Shown: one piece after another, positions 1 to 9,399 of the stretch
How positions within the stretch are numbered: position 1 is the stretch's first letter
Layout of the letters: the number at the start of each line of letters is the position of its first letter
NCBI GenBank assembly: GCA_009668225.1
Contig: WJYK01000010.1
Span: 1 to 64,000 of the forward strand
Direction of reading: 5' to 3'
From: Enterobacteriaceae bacterium RIT693
Lineage (GTDB): Bacteria > Pseudomonadota > Gammaproteobacteria > Enterobacterales > Enterobacteriaceae
Length of the DNA stretch: 64,000 nt
Notes under the pieces: model-generated
What the model saw: the letters and a program-made list of their open reading frames with translations, nothing else
What the model was told of the DNA's origin: nothing
Databases searched by the model: none
Position numbers and translations under genes: made by a program

Positions 1-85
1 ACCGAAAGGTGAGTCTGAACGCTGCGAAGCAGCGGCCCGTAGGGTGAACGTAAGTTCATAAACTGCCAGGCATCAAATTAAGCGT
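1..85 (+). other. rRNA operon spacer upstream of tRNA-Thr
   Basis: No gene lies here. The stretch resembles the transcribed spacer between terminators T1 and T2 of E. coli rrnB. It has a GCTGC-GAA-GCAGC hairpin near 21-35 followed by CGGCCCG, then a copy of the 5S tail (AACTGCCAGGCAT, 61-73) and CAAATTAAGC. It is therefore the region after an upstream 5S gene that lies outside the window. Homology is from memory of the rrnB terminator region. Confidence 0.6.
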
Positions 86-161
86 GCTGATATGGCTCAG
101 TTGGTAGAGCGCACCCTTGGTAAGGGTGAGGTCCCCAGTTCGACTCTGGGTATCAGCACCA
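86..161 (+). tRNA. thrV: tRNA-Thr (anticodon GGT)
   Basis: A complete 76-nt tRNA including an encoded CCA end. The acceptor arms GCTGATA and TATCAGC pair, the T arm reads CCCAGTTCGACTCTGGG, and the anticodon loop CTTGGTAA carries GGT, which decodes ACC/ACU. Its position between rRNA spacer sequence and a following 5S gene matches thrV at the end of E. coli rrnD. Confidence 0.96.
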
Positions 162-197
162 GTTTTTAGGTTTAAGTTCGGCACGTAGAAAAGAATT

Positions 198-317
198 TGC
201 CTGACGGCCGTAGCGCGGTGGTCCCACCTGACCCCATGCCGAACTCAGAAGTGAAACGCCGTAGCGCCGATGGTAGTGTGGGGTCTCCCCATGCGAGAGT
301 AGGGAACTGTCAGGCAT
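198..317 (+). rRNA. rrfF: 5S ribosomal RNA
   Basis: This is a full-length 120-nt 5S rRNA of the large ribosomal subunit. It contains the core GGTCCCACCTGACCCCATGC and ends AACTGTCAGGCAT. Compared with the usual enterobacterial 5S, helix I carries a paired change: A204 replaces G and T310 replaces C, so pairing is kept. It is the second, distal 5S of the operon, after tRNA-Thr, as in E. coli rrnD. Confidence 0.96.
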
Positions 318-322
318 CAAAT

Positions 323-363
323 AAAACAAAAAACCTCAGCTTATTAGCTGGGGTTTTTTGTTT
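323..363 (+). terminator. rRNA operon terminator
   Basis: Hairpin CCTCAGC (334-340) with GCTGGGG (347-353), flanked by an A-run and a T-run that extend the stem, immediately after the 5S gene. It is a typical rho-independent terminator for the rRNA operon. Confidence 0.9.
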
Positions 364-385
364 TCTGAATTCGGAAAAACACCAT

Positions 386-409
386 AAAAGGGCCGCATCA
401 GCGGCCTTT
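386..409 (-). terminator. Terminator of yhdWXYZ
   Basis: GGCCGC (391-396) pairs with GCGGCC (401-406). Read on the minus strand the hairpin is followed by CTTTTAT, just after the yhdZ stop codon. The converging rRNA operon ends on the other side. Confidence 0.8.
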
Positions 410-414
410 GTCGT

Positions 415-1173
415 TTAATGGATAACCTGAGACAAGAAAGCTCGCGTTCTTTCTGATTTCGGATGGGCAAAAAACTCCTCAGGCGGAGCCTGTTCTACGA
501 TCTCTCCGCGATCCATAAAGATAACCCTGTCGGCAACAGTGCGGGCAAAACCCATTTCGTGCGTGACGCAGAGCATTGTAATGCCGGATTCTGCCAGCCC
601 TATCATGGTGTCCAACACTTCTTTCACCATTTCCGGGTCAAGTGCCGAAGTTGGCTCGTCAAAAAGCATGATTTTTGGTTTCATACACAGTGAGCGGGCA
701 ATGGCCACACGTTGCTGCTGGCCGCCCGATATCTGCCCTGGGAATTTATGCGCGTGTTCGGCGATTCTCACTCGCTCGAGATAATGCATCGCCAGCGCCT
801 CGGCCTCTTTCTTAGGCATCTTACGAACCCAGACAGGGGCCAGAGTGCAGTTCTGCAGGACGGTTAAATGGGGGAACAGGTTAAAGTGCTGGAAGACCAT
901 GCCGACTTCGGTACGGACTTTCTCTATATTACGAAGATCGTCATTCAGCTCTGTTCCATCGACGACAATACGCCCCTGCTGATGCTCTTCAAGATGGTTA
1001 ATGCAGCGAATAGTCGTTGATTTTCCGGAGCCCGATGGCCCGCACAATACGATACGCTCACCTTGCTTCACATTGAGATTAATGTCTTTTAAAACATGGA
1101 ATTGACCATACCACTTATTCACGTTTTCCAGCGTGATCATCGTGTCGGCAGCCTGTGGTGTCATTTTACTCAT
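415..1173 (-). CDS. yhdZ: Amino-acid ABC transporter ATP-binding protein YhdZ (AapP family)
   Basis: This cytoplasmic ATPase subunit powers polar amino-acid import through the YhdX/YhdY channel. At 252 aa it has Walker A GPSGSGKS (45-52), the Q-loop, signature SGGQ (149-152), Walker B IMLFDEP (about 168-174) and the H-loop histidine in VTHE (205). These place it in the polar amino-acid (PAAT) class next to GlnQ, HisP and AapP. It is the last gene of the yhdWXYZ operon and starts 8 bp after the yhdY stop, with an AAGGA ribosome site. The exact substrate is not shown by the sequence; AapJQMP of Rhizobium is a broad L-amino-acid importer. Confidence 0.95.
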   Translation of the reverse strand: MSKMTPQAADTMITLENVNKWYGQFHVLKDINLNVKQGERIVLCGPSGSGKSTTIRCINHLEEHQQGRIVVDGTELNDDLRNIEKVRTEVGMVFQHFNLFPHLTVLQNCTLAPVWVRKMPKKEAEALAMHYLERVRIAEHAHKFPGQISGGQQQRVAIARSLCMKPKIMLFDEPTSALDPEMVKEVLDTMIGLAESGITMLCVTHEMGFARTVADRVIFMDRGEIVEQAPPEEFFAHPKSERTRAFLSQVIH

Positions 1174-1181
1174 GATAATCC

Positions 1182-2291
1182 TTAGTGCGGCGTACGGCCG
1201 GTGTGGAAGCGCTTTTCCAGGTGCTGGCTATAGCGCGACATGCTGAAACAGAAAATCCAATAGACGATGGCGGCAAAGACGTAGCCTTCTGTCGACATCC
1301 CCAGCCAGGCCGGATCAACCGTTGCCTGCTGGACGCTACTGAACAGATCGAACAGGCCGATGATGATCACCAGACTGGTATCTTTGAACAGCGCAATAAT
1401 CGTGTTTACCAGACCCGGGATCACCAGCTTTAGCGCCTGCGGTAATATCACTAATCCTTGCGTCTTCCAGTAGCCGAGAGCCAGTGACTCCGCTGCCTCA
1501 TATTGCCCTTTCGGCAAAGCCTGCAGCCCGCCGCGAACCACCTCTGCGACATAGGCAGACTGGAACAAAATCACCCCGACCAGCGCCCGAATCAGTTTAT
1601 CGATGGTGGTGCCTTCCGGGAGAAATAGCGGCAGCATCACCGAAGACATAAAGAGCACCGTAATCAGCGGAACACCGCGCCAAAATTCGATAAACATTAT
1701 CGAGAGCACTCTCACTACCGGCATGCGTGAACGCCTGCCCAGCGCCAGCAAAATACCCAGAGGTAATGCTCCTGCAATGCCAACCGATGCCACTATCAGG
1801 GTGAGCGTTAAGCCGCCCCAGAGACGTGTTTCAACACGTTCCAGACCTAAAAAGCCACCGTACATCAGCCACCAGACGACGACCGGATAAGCTACTGCCC
1901 AGCAGGCAATATAGCGGCCGCGATGAGGGAGCGATTTCCAGAACATGACTGCAACGGAAAGCAGCCCAATGATAAGCGCAAGGTTGATTCGCCAGCGCCA
2001 CTCGTGAGGGTAAAGCCCGTACATGAACTGGCCGAAACGTTCGTGGATAAACACCCAGCATGCCCCGCCTTTAGTGCAGTCGGCTCTGGTCTCGCCTACC
2101 CAGTTCGCCTGGAAAACTGCCCAGTTCAGCAGCGGAGGGATAAGTACCCACATCAAGCTGAAACACAGCAGCGTAAGCAGGGTATTCAACCAGCTGGAGA
2201 AGAGGTTTTTACGCATCCATCGCCAGACTCGCTCTGCAGAGTTGCCTGTCGGGCGGGCACTGTGCTCCTTCAGAACTTTAATCATCGACAT
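1182..2291 (-). CDS. yhdY: Amino-acid ABC transporter permease YhdY (AapM family)
   Basis: Inner-membrane permease subunit, 369 aa, forming the transport channel with YhdX. It has several hydrophobic segments and a long N-terminal extension before the core HisM-type domain, as in AapM. The cytoplasmic EAA loop that contacts the ATPase is visible at [14 protein letters not shown] near residue 265. It lies 3 bp after yhdX and 8 bp before yhdZ, so the three genes are probably translated from one mRNA. Confidence 0.94.
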   Translation of the reverse strand: MSMIKVLKEHSARPTGNSAERVWRWMRKNLFSSWLNTLLTLLCFSLMWVLIPPLLNWAVFQANWVGETRADCTKGGACWVFIHERFGQFMYGLYPHEWRWRINLALIIGLLSVAVMFWKSLPHRGRYIACWAVAYPVVVWWLMYGGFLGLERVETRLWGGLTLTLIVASVGIAGALPLGILLALGRRSRMPVVRVLSIMFIEFWRGVPLITVLFMSSVMLPLFLPEGTTIDKLIRALVGVILFQSAYVAEVVRGGLQALPKGQYEAAESLALGYWKTQGLVILPQALKLVIPGLVNTIIALFKDTSLVIIIGLFDLFSSVQQATVDPAWLGMSTEGYVFAAIVYWIFCFSMSRYSQHLEKRFHTGRTPH

Positions 2292-2294
2292 TCC

Positions 2295-3482
2295 TTAGCG
2301 CTCAACCAGTGCGATACGGCGGTTATAAATGTTCATCAGCAGAGAGATGATGAGACTGATAACCAGATAGACGGACATCGTGATAGCGATGGTTTCGATT
2401 GCCTGTCCCGTCTGGTTCAGTACGCTACCGGCAAACAGAGAGACCATATCCGGATAACCAATCGCCGCTGCCAGCGAAGAGTTTTTGACGATGTTCAGAT
2501 ACTGGCTGGTCAATGGCGGGATAATGACTCTCAGCGCCTGAGGCACGATCACCTGCCGCAGCGTTACCTGCTTAGGCAAACCGAGGGACAGGGCGGCTTC
2601 ATGCTGACCGAAGGGAACGGACTGAATGCCTGAACGAATAATTTCGGCAATAAACACCGAGGTATAGACCGAAAGCGCCAGCGTTAAGGCTGCCAACTCA
2701 GGGATCAGCACAATCCCCCCCTGGAAGTTAAAACCGTGCAGGGCGGGAATATCCCAATGCAGCGCAGCACCGAAGATCCCGTGTGCTATCAGCGGCATCA
2801 GTACGATCATTCCGATCGCGATAGGCCAGGTTCGACGAATTTGCCCGGTCCTCATCTGATGCGTTCTGTTATAGCGATACAGCCCCGCAGAGGCGATCAG
2901 CGCACACAGTATGGCGGCCACAAATGCCAGCAGGCCTTCACCCATAACCGGGGCCGGAAGAGACAGCCCGCGATTGCTCAAATACATCAGGCCAAAGGCG
3001 TCTATTGCCTGCCTTGGCCCCGGCAGATTGCGCAGGACGGCAAAGTACCAGAAGAAAATTTGCAGCAGCGGGGGAATGTTGCGAAACGTCTCTATATAGA
3101 AGGTAGAAAGCTTACGTACCAGCCAGTTATCGGAGAGCCGCGCCAGGCCAACAAAGAAGCCAATAAACGTGGCAAAAACGATACAGAGCACTGAGACCAG
3201 CAGGGTATTCAGAAGCCCAACAACGAAGACTTTTCCGTAGGTGTCTCCCTGATTGTAGTCAATCAGATGCTGGACGATGCCAAACCCGGCTGCGCGATCG
3301 AGAAAGGCAAAGCCGGAGGTAATTCCGCGGCTATCCAGGTTGGTGATGGTGTTATGAATCAGATAAACGGCCACGCCAATGACAAAAGTAATGGCGACTA
3401 TCTGATACAGCCAGGCGCGAACCGAAGGGTTAGAAAACGATAAGTCGGCCTTCACGGCTGGGCGGTGATGACGCATAAGCAA
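2295..3482 (-). CDS. yhdX: Amino-acid ABC transporter permease YhdX (AapQ family)
   Basis: Inner-membrane permease, 395 aa, partner of YhdY. The hydrophobic segments, the PPLLQIFFWYF stretch and the EAA loop GQHEAALSLGLPKQ are typical of polar amino-acid permeases with an AapQ-type insertion. It follows the binding-protein gene yhdW by about 65 bp. That gap holds weak inverted sequence, which may lower downstream expression relative to the binding protein. Confidence 0.94.
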   Translation of the reverse strand: MLMRHHRPAVKADLSFSNPSVRAWLYQIVAITFVIGVAVYLIHNTITNLDSRGITSGFAFLDRAAGFGIVQHLIDYNQGDTYGKVFVVGLLNTLLVSVLCIVFATFIGFFVGLARLSDNWLVRKLSTFYIETFRNIPPLLQIFFWYFAVLRNLPGPRQAIDAFGLMYLSNRGLSLPAPVMGEGLLAFVAAILCALIASAGLYRYNRTHQMRTGQIRRTWPIAIGMIVLMPLIAHGIFGAALHWDIPALHGFNFQGGIVLIPELAALTLALSVYTSVFIAEIIRSGIQSVPFGQHEAALSLGLPKQVTLRQVIVPQALRVIIPPLTSQYLNIVKNSSLAAAIGYPDMVSLFAGSVLNQTGQAIETIAITMSVYLVISLIISLLMNIYNRRIALVER

Positions 3483-3547
3483 ACCTCAGTAACAGGAACA
3501 TCGATCCTGGGCACCGCACCGAGCAGTGCCCTGTTCTGGTATTTCGC

Positions 3548-4573
3548 TTAGCGAACCGGCGGGGCGTACTGAATGCCGCCGTTGTTCCACAGGTTGTTCT
3601 GGCCACGTTTGATTTTCAGCGGGCTTTGGGCCCCGACGTTGCTCTCGAAGATCTCAGCGTAGTTACCTACCTGCTTCACGATGTTGTAGGCCCACTTGTT
3701 ATCCAGCTTCAGGTCTTTGCCGAAATCGCCTTCTTTCCCTAGCAGGTGAGCCATATCGGGCGTGGTTGGGTTAGCGGCCATCTGGTCAACGTTTTTAGAG
3801 CTGATGCCCATCTCTTCGGCATTCAACATGGCAAACAGCGTCCAGCGCACAATAGAGAACCAGTCATCGTCGCCGCGGCGGACAACAGGCCCGAGAGGCT
3901 CTTTAGAGATAACTTCTGGCAGGACGAGCCATTCGGCCGGGTTGCTGAGTTTGATGCGCAGGGCATACAGCTGGGACTGATCTGAGGCCAGGGTATCGCA
4001 GCGCCCGGACTCCAGTGCTTTTGCCGACTCATCTGAGCGGTCAAATGTCACCGGCGTGTACTTCATGTTATTGGCTTTAAAGTAGTCGGCTACGTTCAGC
4101 TCGGTATCAGTACCTGCCTGGATACAGACGGTTGCGCCGTCGAGCTCTTTAGCGCTTTTCAGGCCGGCTTTATTGTGGGTCAGGAAGCCAATGCCGTCGT
4201 AATACGTTACGCCGGTAAACACCATCCCCATACCTGCATCGCGAGAGGAGGTCCACGTGGTGTTACGAGACAAGATATCGACTTCGCCAGACTGCAATGC
4301 GGTAAAGCGTTCTTTAGCGGTTAGTGGGGTATATTTGACTTTGGTGGCGTCGCCGAAGACGGCCGCCGCAACGCCACGGCAAACATCCACGTCGATACCG
4401 GTAAACTTGCCGCTGCCGTCAGCATAAGAAAAACCCGGCAGGCCATCACTGATCCCGCATTGTACGAAGCCTTTCTTTTTTACGGCATCCAGCGTGGTGC
4501 CTGCATGAGCCTGATTAGCCATCGCAAACAGCGTACCGGTAGCGACCAGAGTGGCGATCATCATCTTCTTCAT
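3548..4573 (-). CDS. yhdW: Periplasmic amino-acid-binding protein YhdW (AapJ family)
   Basis: This solute-binding protein captures amino acids in the periplasm and delivers them to YhdXY. The chosen start gives 341 aa beginning MKKMMIATLV, with a classical signal peptide ending AHA near residue 24, and it is preceded by an AGGA ribosome site. The reading frame stays open 68 codons further upstream, but that extension has no signal-peptide logic and would overlap the promoter. The mature protein starts with a type 3 solute-binding fold (DAVKKKGFVQCGISDGLPGF). First gene of yhdWXYZ. Confidence 0.94.
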   Translation of the reverse strand: MKKMMIATLVATGTLFAMANQAHAGTTLDAVKKKGFVQCGISDGLPGFSYADGSGKFTGIDVDVCRGVAAAVFGDATKVKYTPLTAKERFTALQSGEVDILSRNTTWTSSRDAGMGMVFTGVTYYDGIGFLTHNKAGLKSAKELDGATVCIQAGTDTELNVADYFKANNMKYTPVTFDRSDESAKALESGRCDTLASDQSQLYALRIKLSNPAEWLVLPEVISKEPLGPVVRRGDDDWFSIVRWTLFAMLNAEEMGISSKNVDQMAANPTTPDMAHLLGKEGDFGKDLKLDNKWAYNIVKQVGNYAEIFESNVGAQSPLKIKRGQNNLWNNGGIQYAPPVR

Positions 4574-4673
4574 AAATGCATCCTGTGTGGCGAAATTATC
4601 GTTATTGGCGTAATGGCGTCCGGGAGGCGCCGTATCCCTGTTCGTGGCAAATGCCCGAGTCATATTCTGTAAA

Positions 4674-4688
4674 GCAAAGGGAATGCCA
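4674..4688 (-). promoter_or_regulatory. Sigma-54 (RpoN) promoter of yhdWXYZ
   Basis: The minus strand reads CTGGCATTCCCTTTGCT across this site (one flanking base each side of the stated interval). It carries the invariant GG and GC of the -24/-12 elements at the required 10-bp spacing and matches the consensus YTGGCAC-N5-TTGCW. It lies about 100 bp upstream of the yhdW start. E. coli yhdWXYZ is reported in the NtrC regulon, which fits. RpoN is encoded in this same window. Confidence 0.75.
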
Positions 4689-4752
4689 GGTTTTACGGTG
4701 AACGTCTTACGCAGAAGGAGGCCGGGATGGATCAACAAAAAGGGCAGCGAAC

Positions 4753-4797
4753 GCTCTGAAATAGTGCAGGGCTGCAACTAACGGCGCATTTCAGAGC
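4753..4797. promoter_or_regulatory. 10-bp inverted repeat upstream of the sigma-54 promoter
   Basis: GCTCTGAAAT (4753-4762) and ATTTCAGAGC (4788-4797) form a perfect inverted repeat with 25 bp between the arms, enclosing a TGCAG-GG-CTGCA core. It lies 65-110 bp upstream of the -24/-12 site, where an activator would bind for a sigma-54 promoter. It is not a good NtrC consensus. The binding protein is unknown. Confidence 0.45.
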
Positions 4798-4831
4798 AAA
4801 ATGATTCAGATATTGCAGGAAGAATAAGCAA

Positions 4832-4856
4832 AAAAGCGCGAGAGGCTCGCGCTTTT
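4832..4856 (-). terminator. Terminator of yhdV
   Basis: GCGCGAG (4836-4842) pairs with CTCGCGC (4846-4852). An A-run precedes it, giving a U-run on the minus-strand transcript just after yhdV, and TTTT follows on the plus strand, so it could act both ways. Confidence 0.85.
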
Positions 4857-4870
4857 ATATGAGGGAAGGT

Positions 4871-5092
4871 TTATTTCGTTAACGCAACGATACCCAGGGC
4901 AACGCCGGCCACTGCGGCAGTGCCGGCGGCAATAGCGCCTGCGGTTTCCCAGTTATCCTGGGTGGTACCCTTCATACAGGTATTGGTGTGCACCAGGCGT
5001 CCCTGATCGTCATAGACCGGTACGCAAGGAGACTCGGTCGCGCAGCCTGCCAGAAACGTGGTGAGCAACGCAGCGGCGATGAATTTAGTCAT
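4871..5092 (-). CDS. yhdV: Small lipoprotein YhdV
   Basis: A 73-aa predicted outer-membrane lipoprotein of unknown function. The start MTKFIAAALL gives a short signal peptide with lipobox LAGC (cysteine at residue 17); a TTG 7 codons upstream was rejected because the ATG has a GAGG site. The segment SPCVPVYDDQGRLVHTNTCM and the glycine/alanine-rich C-terminal hydrophobic stretch match E. coli YhdV. In E. coli it follows acrF; here it directly follows fis. Confidence 0.88.
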   Translation of the reverse strand: MTKFIAAALLTTFLAGCATESPCVPVYDDQGRLVHTNTCMKGTTQDNWETAGAIAAGTAAVAGVALGIVALTK

Positions 5093-5328
5093 TTTGAACC
5101 TCGTTTGAACCAAACGCCGGAACAGGGATCGCTCTCGTAGGTGCCCATAAAGGTACGAAGCTTTCTCGGATGCTGTGCCGGAGTGAATGTGGCTATTTTA
5201 CCACTGCGTATCAGACCACAGGATTGGGGAATAATTGCAAAGCGTGTGCAGTGTAAACAAAGTGAAGGAAATAGCTCTGCAGCGGCAAATGATGATGAAA
5301 AACGTCAGATCTCAGGTGAATAAAAGAA

Positions 5329-5362
5329 AAAAGGCGCTTCCCCATGCCGGTTCGCGCCTTTT
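5329..5362 (-). terminator. Terminator of dusB-fis
   Basis: AAAAGGCGC (5329-5337) pairs with GCGCCTTTT (5354-5362), with a further A-run at 5322-5328 that gives the minus-strand U-run. It lies 22 bp after the fis stop codon. Confidence 0.85.
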
Positions 5363-5383
5363 CACAACACTCGCTGATTAGTA

Positions 5384-5680
5384 TCAGTTCATGCCGTATT
5401 TTTTCAGTTTCTTACGCAGCGTACCACGGTTGATGCCCATCATCAGGGCAGCACGGGTCTGGTTGCCACGGGTGTATTGCATCACCATGTCCAACAATGG
5501 CTGTTCTACTTCAGCCAGTACCAGCTCATACAGGTCGTTCACATCCTGACCGTTCAGTTGAGCAAAATAGTTCTTCAGTGCCTGTTTCACGGAATCACGC
5601 AGGGGTTTTTGGGTTACCTGATCCTGAGAGTTAACGGTAGAAACGGTCAGTACGTCAGAATTTACGCGTTGTTCGAACAT
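5384..5680 (-). CDS. fis: Nucleoid-associated protein Fis
   Basis: Fis bends DNA and acts as a global growth-phase regulator, activating rRNA promoters and assisting site-specific recombination. At 98 aa it appears identical to E. coli Fis. The N-terminal beta-hairpin region ([16 protein letters not shown]) contacts Hin/Gin-type invertases. The C-terminal helix-turn-helix, [22 protein letters not shown] (about 73-96), binds DNA. It is the second gene of dusB-fis and is separated from dusB by 25 bp. Confidence 0.99.
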
Positions 5681-5705
5681 AGTTCTGTCAGCTCTTTATT
5701 TCTGT

Positions 5706-6671
5706 TTACGCAAAATTTTCGAAGTATGCCTCCAACGCCTCCAGCTGTACGCTGGCATCCTCAATGGCGTTGAATGTGCGCCGAAACTGGTCATTTGGAG
5801 CGTGCTCCTGGAGATACCAGGAGACGTGTTTACGTGCAATTCGGTAACCTTTTACATCGCCATAAAAGCTATGCAGTTCCCGAATGTGCGAGCAAAGTAA
5901 GCGCTTCACCTCTGCCAGAGGCAAGGGCGGTAGCAGCTCTCCAGTGTCCAGATAATGCTGGATTTCCCGAAAGATCCAGGGTCTTCCCTGAGCCGCACGG
6001 CCTATCATCAGGGCATCAGCCCCCGTATAGTCAAGTACAGCTCTGGCTTTAAGCGGGTCAGTAATGTCACCATTCGCGATAATCGGAATGGAAACTTTCT
6101 GCTTAACTGCCCGAATGCTGTCGTATTCAGCATCGCCCTGGAATAAACAGGCGCGTGTGCGTCCATGAATTGTCAGAGCCTGAATCCCACAGTCTTCAGC
6201 CAGTTGGGCAATCTCTACACAGTTACGGTGCGCGGGCTCCCAGCCGGTACGAATTTTCAACGTCACAGGAACATCCACTGCCTTCACTACCGTCGTCACG
6301 ATGTCCTTTACCAGACTCGGGTACTGCAGAAGGGCTGAACCTGCCAGCTTACGATTCACCTTTTTTGCCGGACAACCCATATTGATATCAATAATCTGGG
6401 CGCCATTAGCCACGTTTATACGCGCGGCTTCTGCCATCTCTTCAGGTACGCTGCCGGCAATTTGCACGGTGCGAATACCCGGTTCATCCACATGTACCAT
6501 CCGTAAACGGGACTTATCACTCGCCCAAACTTCTGGGTTAGAGGACATCATCTCGGAAACGGTTAACCCTGCTCCCATCTCGTAGCACAGCGTCCTGAAT
6601 GGTCTGTCAGTAATGCCAGCCATAGGTGCTGCGATCAGGCGATTTCTGAGCTGGTGGTGTCCGATGCGCAT
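5706..6671 (-). CDS. dusB: tRNA-dihydrouridine synthase B
   Basis: FMN-dependent enzyme that reduces uridine to dihydrouridine in the D-loop of tRNA. The protein is 321 aa, the usual length. It is a TIM-barrel with the family signature MGCPAKKV, whose cysteine 100 is the catalytic acid, and the FMN phosphate motif IANGDI and [13 protein letters not shown]. It is the first gene of the conserved dusB-fis operon. Its start codon lies about 40 bp downstream of the recognised fis promoter. Confidence 0.97.
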   Translation of the reverse strand: MRIGHHQLRNRLIAAPMAGITDRPFRTLCYEMGAGLTVSEMMSSNPEVWASDKSRLRMVHVDEPGIRTVQIAGSVPEEMAEAARINVANGAQIIDINMGCPAKKVNRKLAGSALLQYPSLVKDIVTTVVKAVDVPVTLKIRTGWEPAHRNCVEIAQLAEDCGIQALTIHGRTRACLFQGDAEYDSIRAVKQKVSIPIIANGDITDPLKARAVLDYTGADALMIGRAAQGRPWIFREIQHYLDTGELLPPLPLAEVKRLLCSHIRELHSFYGDVKGYRIARKHVSWYLQEHAPNDQFRRTFNAIEDASVQLEALEAYFENFA

Positions 6672-6710
6672 GAGTTAAGAAATGACCATACTGTGCCTGC
6701 AAGGCGGCGT

Positions 6711-6739
6711 ATATTACGCATTTTTTGCACGAGATGAAA
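6711..6739 (-). promoter_or_regulatory. dusB-fis promoter
   Basis: On the minus strand TTTCAT (-35, 6734-6739) and TAATAT (-10, 6711-6716) are 17 bp apart and followed by the GC-rich discriminator ACGCCGCC. This matches the E. coli fis promoter, which is stringently controlled and autorepressed by Fis. The rest of the dusB-prmA gap (6740-7042) is AT-rich, suiting Fis and IHF binding, and holds no gene. Confidence 0.85.
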
Positions 6740-7042
6740 GGCCAAACTTTGAACAATCCTCTGTCACAGATCAATGAAGCGGCAACAAGTGTAGCCAGAT
6801 TACACAATTAATCCAATTAATCAGATAGTTAGAGTTTTTCGTTTATTTCATGCTGTTTTAAATATTCCTGAAAGTTAGCAGAAATATGCTGTCGAACAGG
6901 GGGTTTTAACCAGATAAATCGCTGTTTTTGTGGCCAGTTTTGGATTTTTTATGCGAACAAGCTCTCATTTTTGGGTGCGGTTTACTCACTAAAACTGGCT
7001 AAAAACGACACACGGCAGCAGCGCCGTATGCCGTTATTTTCA

Positions 7043-7927
7043 TCAGCTGTGCTTACGACCGGTGATGCGGCACCACTCTTCTTTTTCCGCGACCGGATCA
7101 AGCGTGAACTTATCAGCATAAGCTTCACAAACCCCTTCGGCCTGGCTTGCCAGAACGCCAGAGAGGCCAAGGAAACCGCCTTCAACCGGCAGCACGCTGA
7201 TTAACGGCGCTAACTCACGCAGAGGGCCTGCCAGGATGTTAGCGACCACCACGTCAGCGCTCATGGCTTCTGGCTGATCTTTCGGCAGGTAAAGCTCAAG
7301 CTGCTCTGAAACGCCGTTACGCTCTGCGTTATCGCGGCTCGCCTGAATGGCCTGTGGATCGATATCTATGCCGATAGCTTTTGCAGCACCCAATTTCAGG
7401 GCGGCAATGGCCAGGATCCCGGAGCCGCAGCCGAAGTCGATCACGGTTTTTCCCGCCAGATCCAGGCCGTCGAGCCACTCGAGGCACAGCGAGGTGGTTG
7501 GGTGGGTGCCGGTACCAAACGCCAGGCCCGGGTCGAGCATTACGTTGACGGCGTTTTCGTCCGGCACATCACGCCAGCTTGGGCAAATCCACAGGCGGTC
7601 GCCAAAGCGCATCGGGTGGAAGTTGTCCATCCATTCGCGCTCCCAGTCTTTGTCTTCCAACTGTTCGACTTTGTGGTGGAAGCCCTGGCCCAGCAAAGGG
7701 CAGTTTTCAAGAATAGCGACGACTTCTTCCATGTCGGTTTCTGCGTCATACAGGCCGATAACGTCGGTGTCGCCCCAAAGGCGGGTTTCGCCAGGTAGCG
7801 GCTCAAAGACCGGCGTGTCGTGGGTGTCCTGGAAGGTGACGGAAACCGCTCCGCTTTCAATCAGCGCATCGCCCAGGCTTTCAGCGTTGCCGCCGGTGGT
7901 GTTAATTTTCAGTTGGATCCATGGCAT
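7043..7927 (-). CDS. prmA: Ribosomal protein L11 methyltransferase
   Basis: Trimethylates lysines and the N-terminus of ribosomal protein L11 using S-adenosylmethionine. The protein is 294 aa, close to the 293 aa of E. coli PrmA. An N-terminal L11-recognition domain (about 1-60) is followed by a Rossmann methyltransferase domain with motif [15 protein letters not shown] and the NPPY-like [10 protein letters not shown]. It starts 11 bp after panF, so the two are probably cotranscribed. Confidence 0.97.
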   Translation of the reverse strand: MPWIQLKINTTGGNAESLGDALIESGAVSVTFQDTHDTPVFEPLPGETRLWGDTDVIGLYDAETDMEEVVAILENCPLLGQGFHHKVEQLEDKDWEREWMDNFHPMRFGDRLWICPSWRDVPDENAVNVMLDPGLAFGTGTHPTTSLCLEWLDGLDLAGKTVIDFGCGSGILAIAALKLGAAKAIGIDIDPQAIQASRDNAERNGVSEQLELYLPKDQPEAMSADVVVANILAGPLRELAPLISVLPVEGGFLGLSGVLASQAEGVCEAYADKFTLDPVAEKEEWCRITGRKHS

Positions 7928-7938
7928 GGCGAAACTCT

Positions 7939-9399
7939 TTATTTATCAGTAGTGGAAACAAGAAGGGCTTCCGGAACGGTATGACCAAAGCGGTTACCTA
8001 TCAGGAACGCCAGCAAACTTATCAGCAGCGACGGCACAATCGGGTGGAAGCCGAAGAGCTGGAGGCTGAAACTGGCGAGCACCGCGTACAGTACGCCGCC
8101 GACGATCATGCCGCTCAATGCGCCGGCTGCGTTGGCTTTTTCCCAGTAAAGACCCAACACCAGCGGCCACAGGAAAACGGCTTCAAGGCCACCGAAGGCC
8201 AGCAGGTTAAGCCAGATAATCATCTCCGGCGGGCGCCAGGCGGCCAGCATCATCAGAAGGCCCAGTACAAGCGTGGTGGTAGTGGAGATGCGCTTCAGGC
8301 GGCTTTCATGACGAATTTTAGCCGGACTTGCGCTGAGCCACAGGTCTTTCACGATTGTCGCCGATGCCTGCAGCAGGTGCGCGTTAACGTTGGACATAAT
8401 GGCGGCCATTGGGGCGGCCAGGAATAACCCTGCAGCCCACGGCGGAAGAACCTGCATCATCAGGGTTGGGATCACCAGGTCTGGCACCGTCAGCCCCGGA
8501 ATAACCGCTCTGCCCAGCGCGCCGGCAAGGTGCATGCCCAGCATTAGAATGGCGACCACAATGGTGCCGATAATAATCCCGCGGTGTACGGCCTTACTGT
8601 CCTTATAGGAGATACAGCGCACCGCCGTGTGCGGCAGGCCAATAACGCCGAAACAGACCAGCACCCAGAAGGACGTCATAAAGGTTGGCGTCAGAATATC
8701 GCCCGCGCCCTGCGGGCTCACCAGTTTCGGATCGATATGCTCTAACGTCTGTACCGCGTTCCCTAATCCGCCCGCGGCGTGAACAACGCCAACCAGCAGA
8801 ACGATGGTGCCTATCAGCATCACCATGCCCTGCATGGTGTCGTTGAGTACGCTGGCGCGGAAGCCGCCAAAGGCGGTGTACAGGGCGATGGTGATCCCGA
8901 AGATCAGCAGGCCGGTTTCGTATTTTATGCCCGCCGCCGTTTCCAGCAGCCTTGCGCCACCGATGAACTGCACGGCGATAGCGCCGACGAACGCGACCAG
9001 TAGGCTGATACTGGCAATCCACACCACCGCGCGGTTTTGATAGCGGGCCTGAAGCATGTCGTTAAGCGTAATCGCGTTGTAGCGGCGTGCCAGGATGGCG
9101 AATTTTTTCCCCAGGATCCCCAGAGACAGCCAGATCGTTGGGATCTGAATCATCGCCAGCAGTACCCAGCCGAGTCCGTACTTATAGGCGGCGCCCGGCC
9201 CTCCGATAAATGAGCTGGCGCTGATATAGGTGGCGGTGAGCGTCATTGCCAGTACAAAGCCGCCCATCGAACGGCTACCGAGGAAATACTCGCTCAGGAA
9301 AGTACCGGAGCTGCGCTGGCGCATGGCGTAAACAGAGAGGCCAAATACCGCTATCAGGTAGATAACCAGTACGGCAATGACTTCATTTTGCATGGTCAT
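7939..9399 (-). CDS. panF: Sodium/pantothenate symporter
   Basis: Inner-membrane sodium:solute symporter (SSS family) that imports pantothenate for coenzyme A synthesis. The protein is 486 aa and very hydrophobic, with about 12-13 membrane segments. The SSS signature region [16 protein letters not shown] and [21 protein letters not shown] are close to E. coli PanF (483 aa). Its start overlaps the end of yhdT by 17 bp, as in E. coli, indicating translational coupling. Confidence 0.96.
   Translation of the reverse strand: MTMQNEVIAVLVIYLIAVFGLSVYAMRQRSSGTFLSEYFLGSRSMGGFVLAMTLTATYISASSFIGGPGAAYKYGLGWVLLAMIQIPTIWLSLGILGKKFAILARRYNAITLNDMLQARYQNRAVVWIASISLLVAFVGAIAVQFIGGARLLETAAGIKYETGLLIFGITIALYTAFGGFRASVLNDTMQGMVMLIGTIVLLVGVVHAAGGLGNAVQTLEHIDPKLVSPQGAGDILTPTFMTSFWVLVCFGVIGLPHTAVRCISYKDSKAVHRGIIIGTIVVAILMLGMHLAGALGRAVIPGLTVPDLVIPTLMMQVLPPWAAGLFLAAPMAAIMSNVNAHLLQASATIVKDLWLSASPAKIRHESRLKRISTTTTLVLGLLMMLAAWRPPEMIIWLNLLAFGGLEAVFLWPLVLGLYWEKANAAGALSGMIVGGVLYAVLASFSLQLFGFHPIVPSLLISLLAFLIGNRFGHTVPEALLVSTTDK

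Noticed and set aside
197-418. Open frame running across the 5S rRNA and its terminator
   Set aside because: It overlaps a certain rRNA gene and a terminator.
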